DNA of 64,000 nucleotides, from NCBI RefSeq assembly GCF_003967515.1, contig NZ_BIFQ01000001.1, positions 5,642,001 to 5,706,000 of the forward strand, in the 5' to 3' direction. The position numbers and the translations under genes were made by a program. Positions 15,837-24,314 of the stretch are shown here, in pieces. The notes beneath the pieces are model-generated. The model did no database searches and was not told the DNA's origin. It saw only the letters and a program-made list of their open reading frames with translations. The stretch comes from Dictyobacter aurantiacus (GTDB taxonomy: Bacteria > Chloroflexota > Ktedonobacteria > Ktedonobacterales > Ktedonobacteraceae). The stretch's first letter is position 1; every line of letters begins with the position of its first letter.

Positions 15837-17039
15837 ATGAGTGATACGCTCGCGTTCACGTCCGGTTCGCGACTGGCTGAATGGACTCACGGCGTGCAAC
15901 CAAGTGTTTTACATCAGGCCGGACTGGCGGCCCAACGATCTGATAGCATCTCTTTTGCACTGGGGATGCCTGCCCCTGAATTATTTCCGGCCGAGGCCTA
16001 TACGCAGGCGCTAACGCGTGTTCTGGGCGTGCGCCAGGTCACGGAATATGGCCTTCCCAGTAGTGCTTTGACGGCGCAGATTGCGCGTATGATGCAGGCG
16101 CGTGGCTGTCCCTGTGGGGAAGAGCGTATCTTTGTGACGGCCGGTGCTCAGCAGGGACTGAGCCTGATCGCCTCGCTATTTCTGGAGCGCGGGCGGCAGA
16201 TTATGGTAGAGGAATACAGCTATGGGGGCATCCTCCAGGTTGCCGCTCCCTGGCAGCCCGACGTCCTCACGGTCCCGATTGACGCGGAGAGCGGTCTTGA
16301 TGTAGAGGCGCTGGAGCAGCAACTGCAGGCGGGGGCGCGACCAGCGTTTATCTACACGATCCCGCTGGGGCATAATCCTGTCGGGGTGAGCTTGAGTCTG
16401 GAGAAGCGCCACCGGCTGGTTGAGCTGGCGCGTACCTATCAGGTGCCCATCATCGAGGACGACGCGTATGGCTTCTTATCCTATACAGATGAGCATCTGC
16501 CGCCCTTGCATAGCCTGGATGATGAATGGGTATTTTACGTGGGCTCCTTTTCCAAAATTCTGGCTCCCGGACTGCGCGTCGGCTGGGTCGTGATGCCGGC
16601 CCGCTTTCAGCATCTGCTGGGCGCGGCCAAAAACGCCCAGGATCTGCAGACGTCAAACATCACCCAGTATGCCCTCGCCTCTTATCTTGAGCACACCTCC
16701 TTTGATGACTACCTCACGCGGTTGCGCACGACCTATCGTGAGCGCCGTGATAGCATGCTTGCGTCCCTGCGTGACCACTTTCCGGCCGGGGCACGCTGGC
16801 ATCCACCCACGACTGGTATCTTTGTCTGGATCGAGCTTCCTGCCGAGTACAACATTACAGAGCTGGCGCGGCGCGCGCCGCTGGAAGAGGGTGTGGCATT
16901 GATACCGGGACAGGCATTTATCGTGACACAGCCCCAGGTGTACCAGGAGCGGCATATCCGGCTCAATTTCTCGCATCCCAATAGCGCGAAAATCCGCGAG
17001 GGTATTCAACGTCTTGGGAACTTGATCCAGCGGATGTAA
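15837..17039 (+). CDS. PLP-dependent class I aminotransferase
   Basis: A 400-residue fold-type I aminotransferase of the LysN/2-aminoadipate transaminase type, without the MocR DNA-binding domain. Lys240 in SFSKILAPGLRVGW is the PLP-binding residue; EDDAYGF and TAGAQQGL are further cofactor-site motifs. It would exchange amino and keto groups between an amino acid and a 2-oxo acid. ATG 15837 follows GAAAGGG; the frame is open to 15768 without a better site. The flavoprotein gene follows after 55 bases, so the two may together turn a 2-hydroxy acid into an amino acid for the NRPS. That coupling is inference. Confidence 0.8.
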   Translation: MSDTLAFTSGSRLAEWTHGVQPSVLHQAGLAAQRSDSISFALGMPAPELFPAEAYTQALTRVLGVRQVTEYGLPSSALTAQIARMMQARGCPCGEERIFVTAGAQQGLSLIASLFLERGRQIMVEEYSYGGILQVAAPWQPDVLTVPIDAESGLDVEALEQQLQAGARPAFIYTIPLGHNPVGVSLSLEKRHRLVELARTYQVPIIEDDAYGFLSYTDEHLPPLHSLDDEWVFYVGSFSKILAPGLRVGWVVMPARFQHLLGAAKNAQDLQTSNITQYALASYLEHTSFDDYLTRLRTTYRERRDSMLASLRDHFPAGARWHPPTTGIFVWIELPAEYNITELARRAPLEEGVALIPGQAFIVTQPQVYQERHIRLNFSHPNSAKIREGIQRLGNLIQRM

Positions 17040-17094
17040 TGTCAGCCAAAAGCGCTCTTGTATTTCTTATATTCTTTGACGAGAAAGGATATCC

Positions 17095-18954
17095 ATGGGG
17101 ATCCATCCTGAATTTATCCGGAAAATGCGCTCCGCGTTGCCGGCGGAGGTGCTTTCTGTCACTGGCGAAGAGCTGCAGGCGAGCGCGCGCGACTTCTGGT
17201 CGCAGCAGAGTCTGCCGGGCGCGCTGGTGCGGCCCACGCGGATCGAGCATGTGATCCAGACCATGCGCTGCGCATCGGCCTATGGCGTGCCGGTTATCCC
17301 ACGGGCGGCGGGCACCAATATCTGTGAGGGCTTCCACTCCTCTCCCGACGCGCTCATCCTGGACATGCGGCAATTCAAACGCATCAAGCAGATCGATGCT
17401 GAGGGCTTGTGGGCCGTGGTTGAGCCTGGAGTGATCAACGGCGCTTTGCAGGCGCAGGTCAGGCCACATGGTCTCTTTTTTCCGCCTGATCCGGCCTCGG
17501 CGCAGATCTCGACCATCGGGGGCAACATCGCCACCAACGCTGGCGGCCCTCAGTGCTTAAAATACGGCGTGACGACGCATCATGTGCAGGAGCTCACCGC
17601 TGTTCTGGCCGATGGATCGGTGGCGCACCTGAAGGCCAGCGCGACCGGGCCTGATCTGCGTGGCCTGCTGATAGGCTCGGAGGGCACCCTGGCCGTGATT
17701 ACCGAGGCTGTCGTCGACCTGGCACCTTTACCCGAGATCACGCATACTGTGCTGGCAATTTTCGACCGGGCCGAAACGGCCACGCACGCCGTCTCGGCCA
17801 TCATTCGCGCCGGCATCACCCCGACGGCGCTGGAGTTCTTTGATCATCGGGCCGCCCGGCTGTTTGAAAGCGTTCGCCCTTCAGGGTATCCGCTGGACGC
17901 CGAGGCTCTCCTGCTGATTGACGTCGCGGGCAATGGCGCTGAGGTCGAGGCTGAGCGAGCGCAGATCGAGAAGTTGCTGCGTGGCGAGGCGCGCGAACTG
18001 CGCCTCGCCAGGAGTCCTCAGGAGCGCTCCCTGCTCTGGCAGGGACGCATCTTTGGCGCCCAGGCGCTGCTCACCACCGGGCGCGCTTTCTACATCGCGG
18101 ATACGACCGTGCCTCGTCAGCGCATTCACGACATGCTATATGCCGCCCAGGAGATTGCCCGGACTCATCAGCTCGACCTGATGACCACGGGTCACGCCGG
18201 CGATGGCAATATCCACCCCGTCTTTCAGTATGATCGGCATGATCCCCGCCAGGTCGAGACCGTACGCAAGGCGTGCGACGAACTGGTCCTGGCGGCCCTG
18301 GAACTGGGTGGCACCCTGACTGGCGAGCACGGGATTGGCGCTGAGAAGCGCAAGCATATGCATCTGCGCTTCACCCAGGCTGAACTGGCCGCCCAGCGCG
18401 CCCTGAAGGACGCCTTTGATCCCGACCAGATCCTGAATCCGGGCATCCTCCTTCCCGAACCTGTTGTTGCCGAGCCACCCCTCCCGATCTTGCGTCAGCG
18501 TCTACGCGACTGTGTCGCGGCCTGCCGCAGTGGAGAAGATGCATCCTCCGCGCGCGCGTATGCGTATGATCCACCTGGCGCCCAAAAACAGGGTGGGGCG
18601 AGTATGCAGATCAACGCTGATAACCTGACCTGTACGGCCTCCGCGCACGTGCAACTGCCCCTGTTGCAGGCACGCCTGGCCGAACAGGGGCTCCACGCCG
18701 ATCTGACCGTGGCTACGCACCACGAGCAGACGCTGAGTCAGCTATTGCAGGACGACACAGCTCGGCCGGGCGTGCTCGGGCATCTGCTGGCCCTCAAGGC
18801 AACGCTGCCCGATGGTGCCAGCGTGCGTTTTGGCAGCGAAAACGTCAAGGATGTGGCGGGCTACGACATGAAGCATCTCTTTATCGGGAGCGGCGACCAC
18901 TTTGGTCGCGTAGAGGAAATAACTCTGCAGGTTGCTCCACTTCCCCATGAATAA
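17095..18954 (+). CDS. GlcD-type FAD-linked oxidase with C-terminal GlcE-like segment
   Basis: A 619-residue flavoprotein. Residues about 35-450 match glycolate/D-lactate oxidase GlcD: FAD-binding PRAAGTN and GGNIATNAGGPQCLKYG, then the C-terminal catalytic TGHAGDGNIHP and GEHGIGAEK. Residues about 530-619 resemble the end of the GlcE FAD-binding domain (GSENVKDVAGYDMKHLF). In the usual glycolate oxidase GlcD, GlcE and GlcF are separate; here a partial GlcE is fused and no iron-sulfur GlcF is nearby. It should oxidise a 2-hydroxy acid to a 2-oxo acid. AGAAAGGA precedes ATG 17095. A hairpin follows its stop. Confidence 0.8.
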   Translation: MGIHPEFIRKMRSALPAEVLSVTGEELQASARDFWSQQSLPGALVRPTRIEHVIQTMRCASAYGVPVIPRAAGTNICEGFHSSPDALILDMRQFKRIKQIDAEGLWAVVEPGVINGALQAQVRPHGLFFPPDPASAQISTIGGNIATNAGGPQCLKYGVTTHHVQELTAVLADGSVAHLKASATGPDLRGLLIGSEGTLAVITEAVVDLAPLPEITHTVLAIFDRAETATHAVSAIIRAGITPTALEFFDHRAARLFESVRPSGYPLDAEALLLIDVAGNGAEVEAERAQIEKLLRGEARELRLARSPQERSLLWQGRIFGAQALLTTGRAFYIADTTVPRQRIHDMLYAAQEIARTHQLDLMTTGHAGDGNIHPVFQYDRHDPRQVETVRKACDELVLAALELGGTLTGEHGIGAEKRKHMHLRFTQAELAAQRALKDAFDPDQILNPGILLPEPVVAEPPLPILRQRLRDCVAACRSGEDASSARAYAYDPPGAQKQGGASMQINADNLTCTASAHVQLPLLQARLAEQGLHADLTVATHHEQTLSQLLQDDTARPGVLGHLLALKATLPDGASVRFGSENVKDVAGYDMKHLFIGSGDHFGRVEEITLQVAPLPHE

Positions 18955-18962
18955 CATAACAG

Positions 18963-19001
18963 GAGCTCCTGGCCGAGGACCAGGCCATGGTTCAGGAGCT
19001 C
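18963..19001. terminator. Hairpin between convergent genes
   Basis: GAGCTCCTG at 18963-18971 pairs with CAGGAGCTC at 18993-19001. It lies exactly between the stop of the flavoprotein gene and the stop of the MbtH-like gene. There is no T-tract, so a terminator role is inferred from position. Confidence 0.4.
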
Positions 19002-19011
19002 ATCGGCGCGC

Positions 19012-19236
19012 TTATTCGCTCAGGGACGCCTGCTCCATGTGTTTGCGCAGGCTGAGGGGGCGCATATCCACCCAGACCTGCTGGATATAGGCGAGGCACT
19101 CGGCTTTCGGGCCGCTCTTGCCGGCGTCCCTCCATCCAGCGGGATTCTCGCGGTCGAGGGGCCAGATGGAATATTGCTCTTCGTGGTTGACGACCACCTT
19201 GTAAAGGGTGGTATCTTCTTTCTCATCCTGGGACAT
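19012..19236 (-). CDS. MbtH-like protein
   Basis: A 74-residue member of the MbtH family, which binds NRPS adenylation domains and helps them fold or work. The signature YKVVVNHEEQYSIWP and PAGWRDAGKSG, followed by CLAYIQQVWVDMRP, is complete. AAAAGGAG lies eight bases before the ATG on the minus strand. It is downstream of the type II thioesterase gene on the same strand (35-base gap), so the two form a short operon divergent from the NRPS genes. Confidence 0.95.
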   Translation of the reverse strand: MSQDEKEDTTLYKVVVNHEEQYSIWPLDRENPAGWRDAGKSGPKAECLAYIQQVWVDMRPLSLRKHMEQASLSE

Positions 19237-19271
19237 GGGCTCGCTCCTTTTCCTTCAAAGTATAAAGAAAA

Positions 19272-20048
19272 CTAGGCATCCGGCAGTTGCTGGATGGTGC
19301 GGGTAAGATCCTGAGTCAGCCGTTGCAGGAGTTGAGGGCGGGCAGACTGCAGGAAGAAGTGGTCGCCCGGAAAGACCTGCGCGGCAAAGGTGCCGCTGGT
19401 CATCTCTGACCACCCGGCCAGTTCAGCTGGTAGCACGGCGGGATCATCGGCACCGCTAAAGGCGGCGATCGGACAGCTCAGGGGCGCCGCCGGCGTATAC
19501 GTATACGTCTCGCAGACCGCGAAGTCGGCGCGCAAGAGCGGCAGCACCAGGCGCATGACGTCTGGATTTTGCAACACCTCCTCGCGGGTCCCGTTGCGCT
19601 GACGCAACTCGGCCGCGAAGTCGGCGTCGGGCAACATGTGGGCCGGGGTGAAGCGGTCGGGCAACTGGGGCGCGCGATGACCACTCACAAAGAGTATGGC
19701 CGGCTCGATATTGTGCAGTGAGCGTAACTGCCGACTGAGCTCGAAGGCCATCAACGCACCCAGGCAGTGACCAAAGAAGGCGAACGGCCGGTCGAGATAG
19801 GGCAGCAGGGCCTCTCTGGCCGCAGCAACGAGCGGGACGAGATCGGTATATGGGTCCTCGCGCAGCCGGCGCTCACGGCCCGGCAACTGGACAGGGCGCA
19901 GATCAACCTCGGAGGGAAGCTCGCGCGACCAGCTGCGAAAGACGGAGGCACCCCCGCCCGCGTAGGGAAAACAAAACAGGCGTAGCTTTGCTTGCGGATA
20001 TGTGCCTGGCCAGGGGAGCCAGGGATTGGCCCTGGTGCTATCAATCAT
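19272..20048 (-). CDS. Type II thioesterase with Cys nucleophile
   Basis: A 258-residue alpha/beta hydrolase of the GrsT/SrfAD type, which clears wrong or stalled groups from NRPS carrier domains. The nucleophile elbow reads GHCLG, so Cys95 stands where Ser is usual (GHSMG). The acid is likely Asp201 in SGADDPAV and the base His230 in GDHFFL. FCFPYAGGGA near residue 26 is the typical N-terminal motif. The gene is divergent from the main operon and shares the 334-base region 20049-20382 with it. A sequencing error would need a single base change, but the NRPS-embedded thioesterase shows the same change. Confidence 0.9.
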   Translation of the reverse strand: MIDSTRANPWLPWPGTYPQAKLRLFCFPYAGGGASVFRSWSRELPSEVDLRPVQLPGRERRLREDPYTDLVPLVAAAREALLPYLDRPFAFFGHCLGALMAFELSRQLRSLHNIEPAILFVSGHRAPQLPDRFTPAHMLPDADFAAELRQRNGTREEVLQNPDVMRLVLPLLRADFAVCETYTYTPAAPLSCPIAAFSGADDPAVLPAELAGWSEMTSGTFAAQVFPGDHFFLQSARPQLLQRLTQDLTRTIQQLPDA

Positions 20049-20258
20049 GTCCTATCCTTGCTGTATCAGTAAATGTCGATGGAACCGAGAAGCCTTTTAT
20101 CTCACACGCACAGACCACATTTGCGCAATCGTACGTATTTTACTGCCAGGTATGCAACGCACCAATCAACGGAGATGGCGATGACAACTCTATGGCCAGA
20201 TGCGGTGTGTCTATCTTGAAACAACTGTAACTATGATTTCAGTGATTCATTAACCTAT

Positions 20259-20287
20259 TGACAGCTATATTATTCTTCAATATAATA
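20259..20287 (+). promoter_or_regulatory. Consensus sigma70-type promoter for the NRPS operon
   Basis: TTGACA at 20259-20264, exactly 17 bases, then TATAAT at 20282-20287: both hexamers match the consensus. Transcription should begin near 20294, giving a leader of about 90 bases before ATG 20383. Nothing else facing right is as good in the 20049-20382 gap. No operator palindrome is evident beside it. Confidence 0.8.
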
Positions 20288-20382
20288 CTGCATTATGTCA
20301 AGCTATTAGCAAGTCTGGTTGCTTCTCTTGTGCGGTATTGTATTTGTGTAAATAGCACAGGAGGCTGCTAGAAAGGATACAC

Positions 20383-20778
20383 ATGAGGTTACATCATGTA
20401 GGTATCGTTGTAGATAGCATCGACGAGAAAGCGCCCCTCTATCGTCGCGTGGTGCCAATTGGTTTCCCTTCTGAAATCATTCACGACGAGGTACAGCGGG
20501 TGCGCGTTGCTTTCGCAGATGCCGGAAACAACGTAGCGTTGGAATTTATTGAGCCCGATGACGAGGATTCGCCGGTTGCTCGTGCCTTACGCCAGGGGGC
20601 CAGCCTCCATCATTTATGTTATGAGGTAGAGGATCTTGAGCAGGCGGTTGCTCAGGCGCGGTCCGCGGGTGCGCTCGTCGTCTGCGAACCGGTTCCGGCT
20701 CGCGCCTTCCAGGGAAGGCGCATCGCATTTATTTATTCGCCTGTAGGCGGTCTCACCGAGTTCGTTGAGGCTCGTTAA
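20383..20778 (+). CDS. VOC family (glyoxalase/methylmalonyl-CoA epimerase-like) protein
   Basis: A 131-residue vicinal oxygen chelate protein with two beta-alpha-beta units. Likely metal ligands are a His of the N-terminal HHVGIVV, a His of SLHHLCYEV and the Glu of GGLTEFVE, as in methylmalonyl-CoA epimerase. AAAGGA lies five bases before ATG 20383. It is the first gene of the long operon and precedes the FkbH-like gene by 19 bases, so it may act on the same short acyl intermediate, for example by epimerisation. That is inference; the substrate is unknown. Confidence 0.8.
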   Translation: MRLHHVGIVVDSIDEKAPLYRRVVPIGFPSEIIHDEVQRVRVAFADAGNNVALEFIEPDDEDSPVARALRQGASLHHLCYEVEDLEQAVAQARSAGALVVCEPVPARAFQGRRIAFIYSPVGGLTEFVEAR

Positions 20779-20797
20779 TTTTGCGCGGGGAGCATAC

Positions 20798-22543
20798 ATG
20801 ACGATGCAGATCGCTTTGCTCAGTTCCTTTAACGCTGATCTTTTTCCTCCCTGGCTGTCCAGGTTTCTACGCGAGGAAAATCAGTTCCAGGCGACCTTTT
20901 ATGTCAGTGGCTTCGGTCAATATCAGCAGGACATCCTTGATCCCTCCTCAAATCTGTATCAGGCGCACCCGGATATCGTTATCTTATTGCTTGATAGTCA
21001 GGATCTATTTGCCGATCTCCTGCAGAAGCCATTCTACTATCCTCCTGAGGCTCGGCGGATGCTTGTGGAGCGCGAGCTCGCGCATCTGCGCCACATGATT
21101 GAATTGATCGACGCCAATCTCCCCGCCAGTATTCTCCTGCTCAACACGCTTGTTGCTCCACCGACCACCGCGCTCGGTCTGCTCGAACACAATTCCCCCT
21201 ACTCCATTCGCGCCGCCATCTCCCAGTACAATGCCGGGCTGATTGAGCTTGTTCAGCGGGGTGAACGCATGTACGTGGTGGACTGCGAGGCGCTGGCGCT
21301 GGAGCTAGGCTGGCAGGTATGGAACGATGAACGGATGTGGCTGCTGGGACGCATGCGGCTGAGCCGGCGCGCGCTGGAGCATGTGGCGCGCCGCTATGGC
21401 GCGACGATCAAGGCCATCTATGGCGCCCCCAAAAAAGTGCTGGCCCTGGACGCTGATCAGACGCTGTGGGGGGGCTCGATCGGGACCGATGGCCTCTCTG
21501 GCATCCAGATCGGGCACGAGGGCGTCGGCCTGGCCTATCGCCAGTTCCAGCAAGAACTGCTGACCCTCCACCGGCGCGGCATCCTGCTGGCGCTGGTCAG
21601 CAAGAACAATCCTGAAGATGTGGCCGAGGTGCTCGACACGCATCCAGGGATGCTGCTGAGGCGTGAGCACTTCGCGGCCCTGCGCGTCAATTGGGAGGAC
21701 AAGGCCAGCAACCTGCGCCAGATCGCCCAGGAGCTGCAGCTGGGCCTGGAGAGCTTCGTCTTTATGGATGATAGTCCCGTTGAGTGTGCATGGGTTCAGG
21801 ACCAGCTGCCCGATGTACAGGTTATCAGGATGCCAAATGAGCCTGCCGAAGCGGTACGGGTACTGCGCGAATCGAACGCCTTCGCGACCCTGACGCTGAC
21901 CGATGAGGATCTGGAGCGCGGGCACTACTATCACCAGCAGCGGCAGCGGCGCGAGCAGCAGCACGCGGCCAGCTCGCTGGAAGAGTTCTATGCCTCGCTG
22001 GAGATGCGGGCGCTGATAGAGCCCGTGACGTCCGCCACGCTGGCCCGCGCCGCGCAGCTCACGCAGAAGACCAACCAGTTTAATCTGACGACGCGCCGCT
22101 ATAGCGAGTCCGCGGTACGGGCCTTCGCCGAAGGGAGCGCGAGCGACGTCTATACCCTGACCCTGCGCGATCGCTACGGCGACAACGGCCTGGTTGGCGT
22201 CGCCATCATGTGCTGGGAAGGTGAGAACGCGCGCATCGAGACCCTGCTGCTGAGCTGTCGGGTGATGGGCCGCACCGTTGAAACGGCCCTGCTGGCCTTT
22301 CTGGCCACCGCCGCGCGCGAACATGGCGCGCGCTATCTCGTTGGCGAGTTCCTGCCAACACCCAAAAACGCACCGGTGCGCGACCTCTATCCACGCCACG
22401 GCTTCCTGCCGCTGGAAGGAGAAGAGGCCGGACGCTGGTGGCGTCATGACCTGCACGCGGCCCAGACTCCATTGGTCGCGCCCCCTTATATCACCCTTGA
22501 AGTTTCCACGGAGGTAGAGCATGTCACAAACGCAACTGATTAA
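20798..22543 (+). CDS. FkbH-like HAD-IIIC enzyme (glyceryl-carrier loading)
   Basis: A 581-residue protein of the FkbH type, which takes 1,3-bisphosphoglycerate, removes phosphate and loads a C3 glyceryl unit on a carrier protein. Residues 1-200 are the N-terminal domain, 210-380 the HAD phosphatase with DxD motif LDADQTLWGG (Asp218, Asp220; the family often reads LDLDNTLWGG) and SKNNPEDV, and about 415-560 a GNAT-like C-terminal domain. GGGGAG precedes ATG 20798. The carrier gene overlaps its end by 23 bases. The partners that make methoxymalonyl units (FkbG, FkbI, FkbK) are absent, so the unit may stay as glyceryl. Confidence 0.88.
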   Translation: MTMQIALLSSFNADLFPPWLSRFLREENQFQATFYVSGFGQYQQDILDPSSNLYQAHPDIVILLLDSQDLFADLLQKPFYYPPEARRMLVERELAHLRHMIELIDANLPASILLLNTLVAPPTTALGLLEHNSPYSIRAAISQYNAGLIELVQRGERMYVVDCEALALELGWQVWNDERMWLLGRMRLSRRALEHVARRYGATIKAIYGAPKKVLALDADQTLWGGSIGTDGLSGIQIGHEGVGLAYRQFQQELLTLHRRGILLALVSKNNPEDVAEVLDTHPGMLLRREHFAALRVNWEDKASNLRQIAQELQLGLESFVFMDDSPVECAWVQDQLPDVQVIRMPNEPAEAVRVLRESNAFATLTLTDEDLERGHYYHQQRQRREQQHAASSLEEFYASLEMRALIEPVTSATLARAAQLTQKTNQFNLTTRRYSESAVRAFAEGSASDVYTLTLRDRYGDNGLVGVAIMCWEGENARIETLLLSCRVMGRTVETALLAFLATAAREHGARYLVGEFLPTPKNAPVRDLYPRHGFLPLEGEEAGRWWRHDLHAAQTPLVAPPYITLEVSTEVEHVTNATD

Positions 22544-22754
22544 GATTGCCGCCCAGGTTTTTCAGGTTCCCGAAGCGAGCCTGAGCATGGAGACCGGCAT
22601 GGGAGATATCGATGCCTGGGATTCGTTGGGCCATCTGCGCCTGATGATGGAGATCGAGCAGGAGTATGGTGTGCGCTTCTCTACCGAACAACTGCGCCTG
22701 CTTACCAGCCTATCTGAGATCCAGCAAGCCCTTCTGATTGAGGAGCGCCACTGA
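22521..22754 (+). CDS. Stand-alone acyl carrier protein
   Basis: A 77-residue carrier with the phosphopantetheine Ser35 in AWDSLGHL. GGAGG lies just ahead of ATG 22521, within the end of the FkbH-like gene. The overlap argues that it is the dedicated partner that carries the C3 unit. Which assembly-line domain accepts this unit is unknown; the module with the deleted adenylation domain is a candidate (inference). Confidence 0.9.
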   Translation: MSQTQLIKIAAQVFQVPEASLSMETGMGDIDAWDSLGHLRLMMEIEQEYGVRFSTEQLRLLTSLSEIQQALLIEERH

Positions 22755-22827
22755 GCGCCTTCCTCGATCATTGATAGATACTATTTTTTGCTCTTTGATT
22801 GTTTGATGGAGAGAGGTATCGACAGTT

Positions 22828-24198
22828 ATGGGTCAAGCTATAACAGGCGCCACACGCTATCCACGCGCATTACAGTCCCGTCCCTTCGCTCTGCTCTGGC
22901 TGGGACAGGCCATATCCGCGCTGGGCGATGGAACGTTCTACATCGCCTTATCCTGGCAGGTGCTGGTGCTGACCGGTTCGGGCACCGCCATCGCCGGCGT
23001 GCTCGTCGCCGGCACGATCCCGCGCATCCTGTTCTTCCTGATTGGCGGAGTGGCGGCCGATCGCCTGCCGCGCCGGCTGGTGTTGCTGTATTCTGATACT
23101 GTGCGCGCCGTCATTGTCCTGGTCATCGCCCTGCTCGGCTGGGCGCACCTGCTGCAGATGTGGCACCTGGTCGCCCTGGCACTCTTATTTGGCGTGGTCG
23201 ACGGCTTCTTCAATCCCGCCTACCAGGCGATTATCCCGCAGCTGGTGGAGAAGGACGCGCTCGCATCGGCCAACTCGCTGACCGGCATCAGTCAGAAGGT
23301 CGGACTCATCCTTGGCTCCGCGCTGGCCGCCGGTAGCATCACCTTATTTTCCAATCCCGCCAGCGCCTTCGCCTTCAACGGCGCCACCTTTGTTTTTTCC
23401 GCGCTCTGTATCATCCTGCTGCGGCTGCCCGAGCGGGCCAATCGCGCGATGGTGGAGCAGCCACACGTCGCTGTGCCGACCGAGCTTGAAAACGTGGCGG
23501 GCGAGCAGGAAGGCATGGCCGTGCCGACCGCGCAGGAGAGCGCCGCCCCGGCGGCCCCCACGGGTATGATGGGGCATATGCGTAGCCTCTTTAAAGACGC
23601 GGGCGAGGGATTTCGCTATGTGCTGCAATCGCCCTGGTTACGCATCATCATCCCCATCTCGGCATTATGCAATATCGTCGTCTCAGGGCCCAGCCAGGTC
23701 GCGAGCCCCAAACTGGTCCATGACTCATACGCGGCGGGCGCCTGGCTGCTGGGCACGCTGGTGATGGCCAACTCGATCGGCGCCACGGTCGCCATGCTGC
23801 TGGTGGGGCAGATGCCGCCGAAGCGGCAGCGCGGCATAGCCCTCTTTATCGGCCTGATCGGCCTTAGCGTCGCCATGGTCGTGTTTGGACTGCCGCTACC
23901 CCATAGCTGGGAGCCGATAGTGGCGACGCTGGCCGCCCTGCTCGGTGGCGGCTGCCTCGGTTTCTTCTCGATCATCTGGATCACCCTCCTGCAGGAGAAG
24001 GTTCCCGGTGATAAGCTGGGGCGTGTCAGCAGTATCGATATGCTTGGCTCGTTCGCCCTGCTGCCGGTCGGCTACGCCCTCGTCGGCGTGCTGACCGATC
24101 TGCTTGGAGCGTCAATGGTCTTCTTCGCCGGGGGCGTCCTGTGCTTCGTGCTCTGCCTGATCGCCCTCAGCTCCAAATCCGTGCGCGAATTACAATAG
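22828..24198 (+). CDS. MFS transporter, probable peptide exporter
   Basis: A 456-residue transporter of the MFS_3/enterobactin-exporter-like group with twelve predicted membrane segments. The N-terminus PFALLWLGQAISALGDGTFY and the loop GGVAADRLPRRLVLLYSD are typical. A long central loop (about residues 205-250, rich in Pro, Glu and Ala) separates the halves. Within the NRPS operon the likely job is export of, or self-protection from, the product. ATG 22828 follows GGAGAGAGG at somewhat long spacing. It is followed by a 26-bp perfect hairpin before the mutase gene. Confidence 0.88.
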   Translation: MGQAITGATRYPRALQSRPFALLWLGQAISALGDGTFYIALSWQVLVLTGSGTAIAGVLVAGTIPRILFFLIGGVAADRLPRRLVLLYSDTVRAVIVLVIALLGWAHLLQMWHLVALALLFGVVDGFFNPAYQAIIPQLVEKDALASANSLTGISQKVGLILGSALAAGSITLFSNPASAFAFNGATFVFSALCIILLRLPERANRAMVEQPHVAVPTELENVAGEQEGMAVPTAQESAAPAAPTGMMGHMRSLFKDAGEGFRYVLQSPWLRIIIPISALCNIVVSGPSQVASPKLVHDSYAAGAWLLGTLVMANSIGATVAMLLVGQMPPKRQRGIALFIGLIGLSVAMVVFGLPLPHSWEPIVATLAALLGGGCLGFFSIIWITLLQEKVPGDKLGRVSSIDMLGSFALLPVGYALVGVLTDLLGASMVFFAGGVLCFVLCLIALSSKSVRELQ

Positions 24199-24209
24199 GT
24201 GCCGCTCCC

Positions 24210-24277
24210 GTAGGTGCCGGGCTTGCCCCGGCTTTGGGCTTGCTCCGCAATAAAGCCGGGGCAAGCCCGGCACCTAC
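24210..24277. repeat. Perfect 26-bp hairpin inside the operon
   Basis: Arms 24210-24235 and 24252-24277 are exactly complementary around a 16-base loop, beginning GTAGGTGCC and ending GGCACCTAC, followed by TTTCGTTT. The GTAGGTGC word recurs in hairpins at 59684 and 59727 and in reverse near 13847. In the transcript it could dampen read-through or block RNA decay between the exporter and mutase genes. Confidence 0.85.
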
Positions 24278-24314
24278 TTTCGTTTATGGGATAAGAGAAA
24301 GAGAATAACAATCT

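Noticed and set aside
17095..18954. Hydroxymandelate oxidase of a hydroxyphenylglycine pathway
   Set aside because: That enzyme is FMN-dependent and of another family; this one is GlcD-type, and no prephenate dehydrogenase or hydroxymandelate synthase is present.
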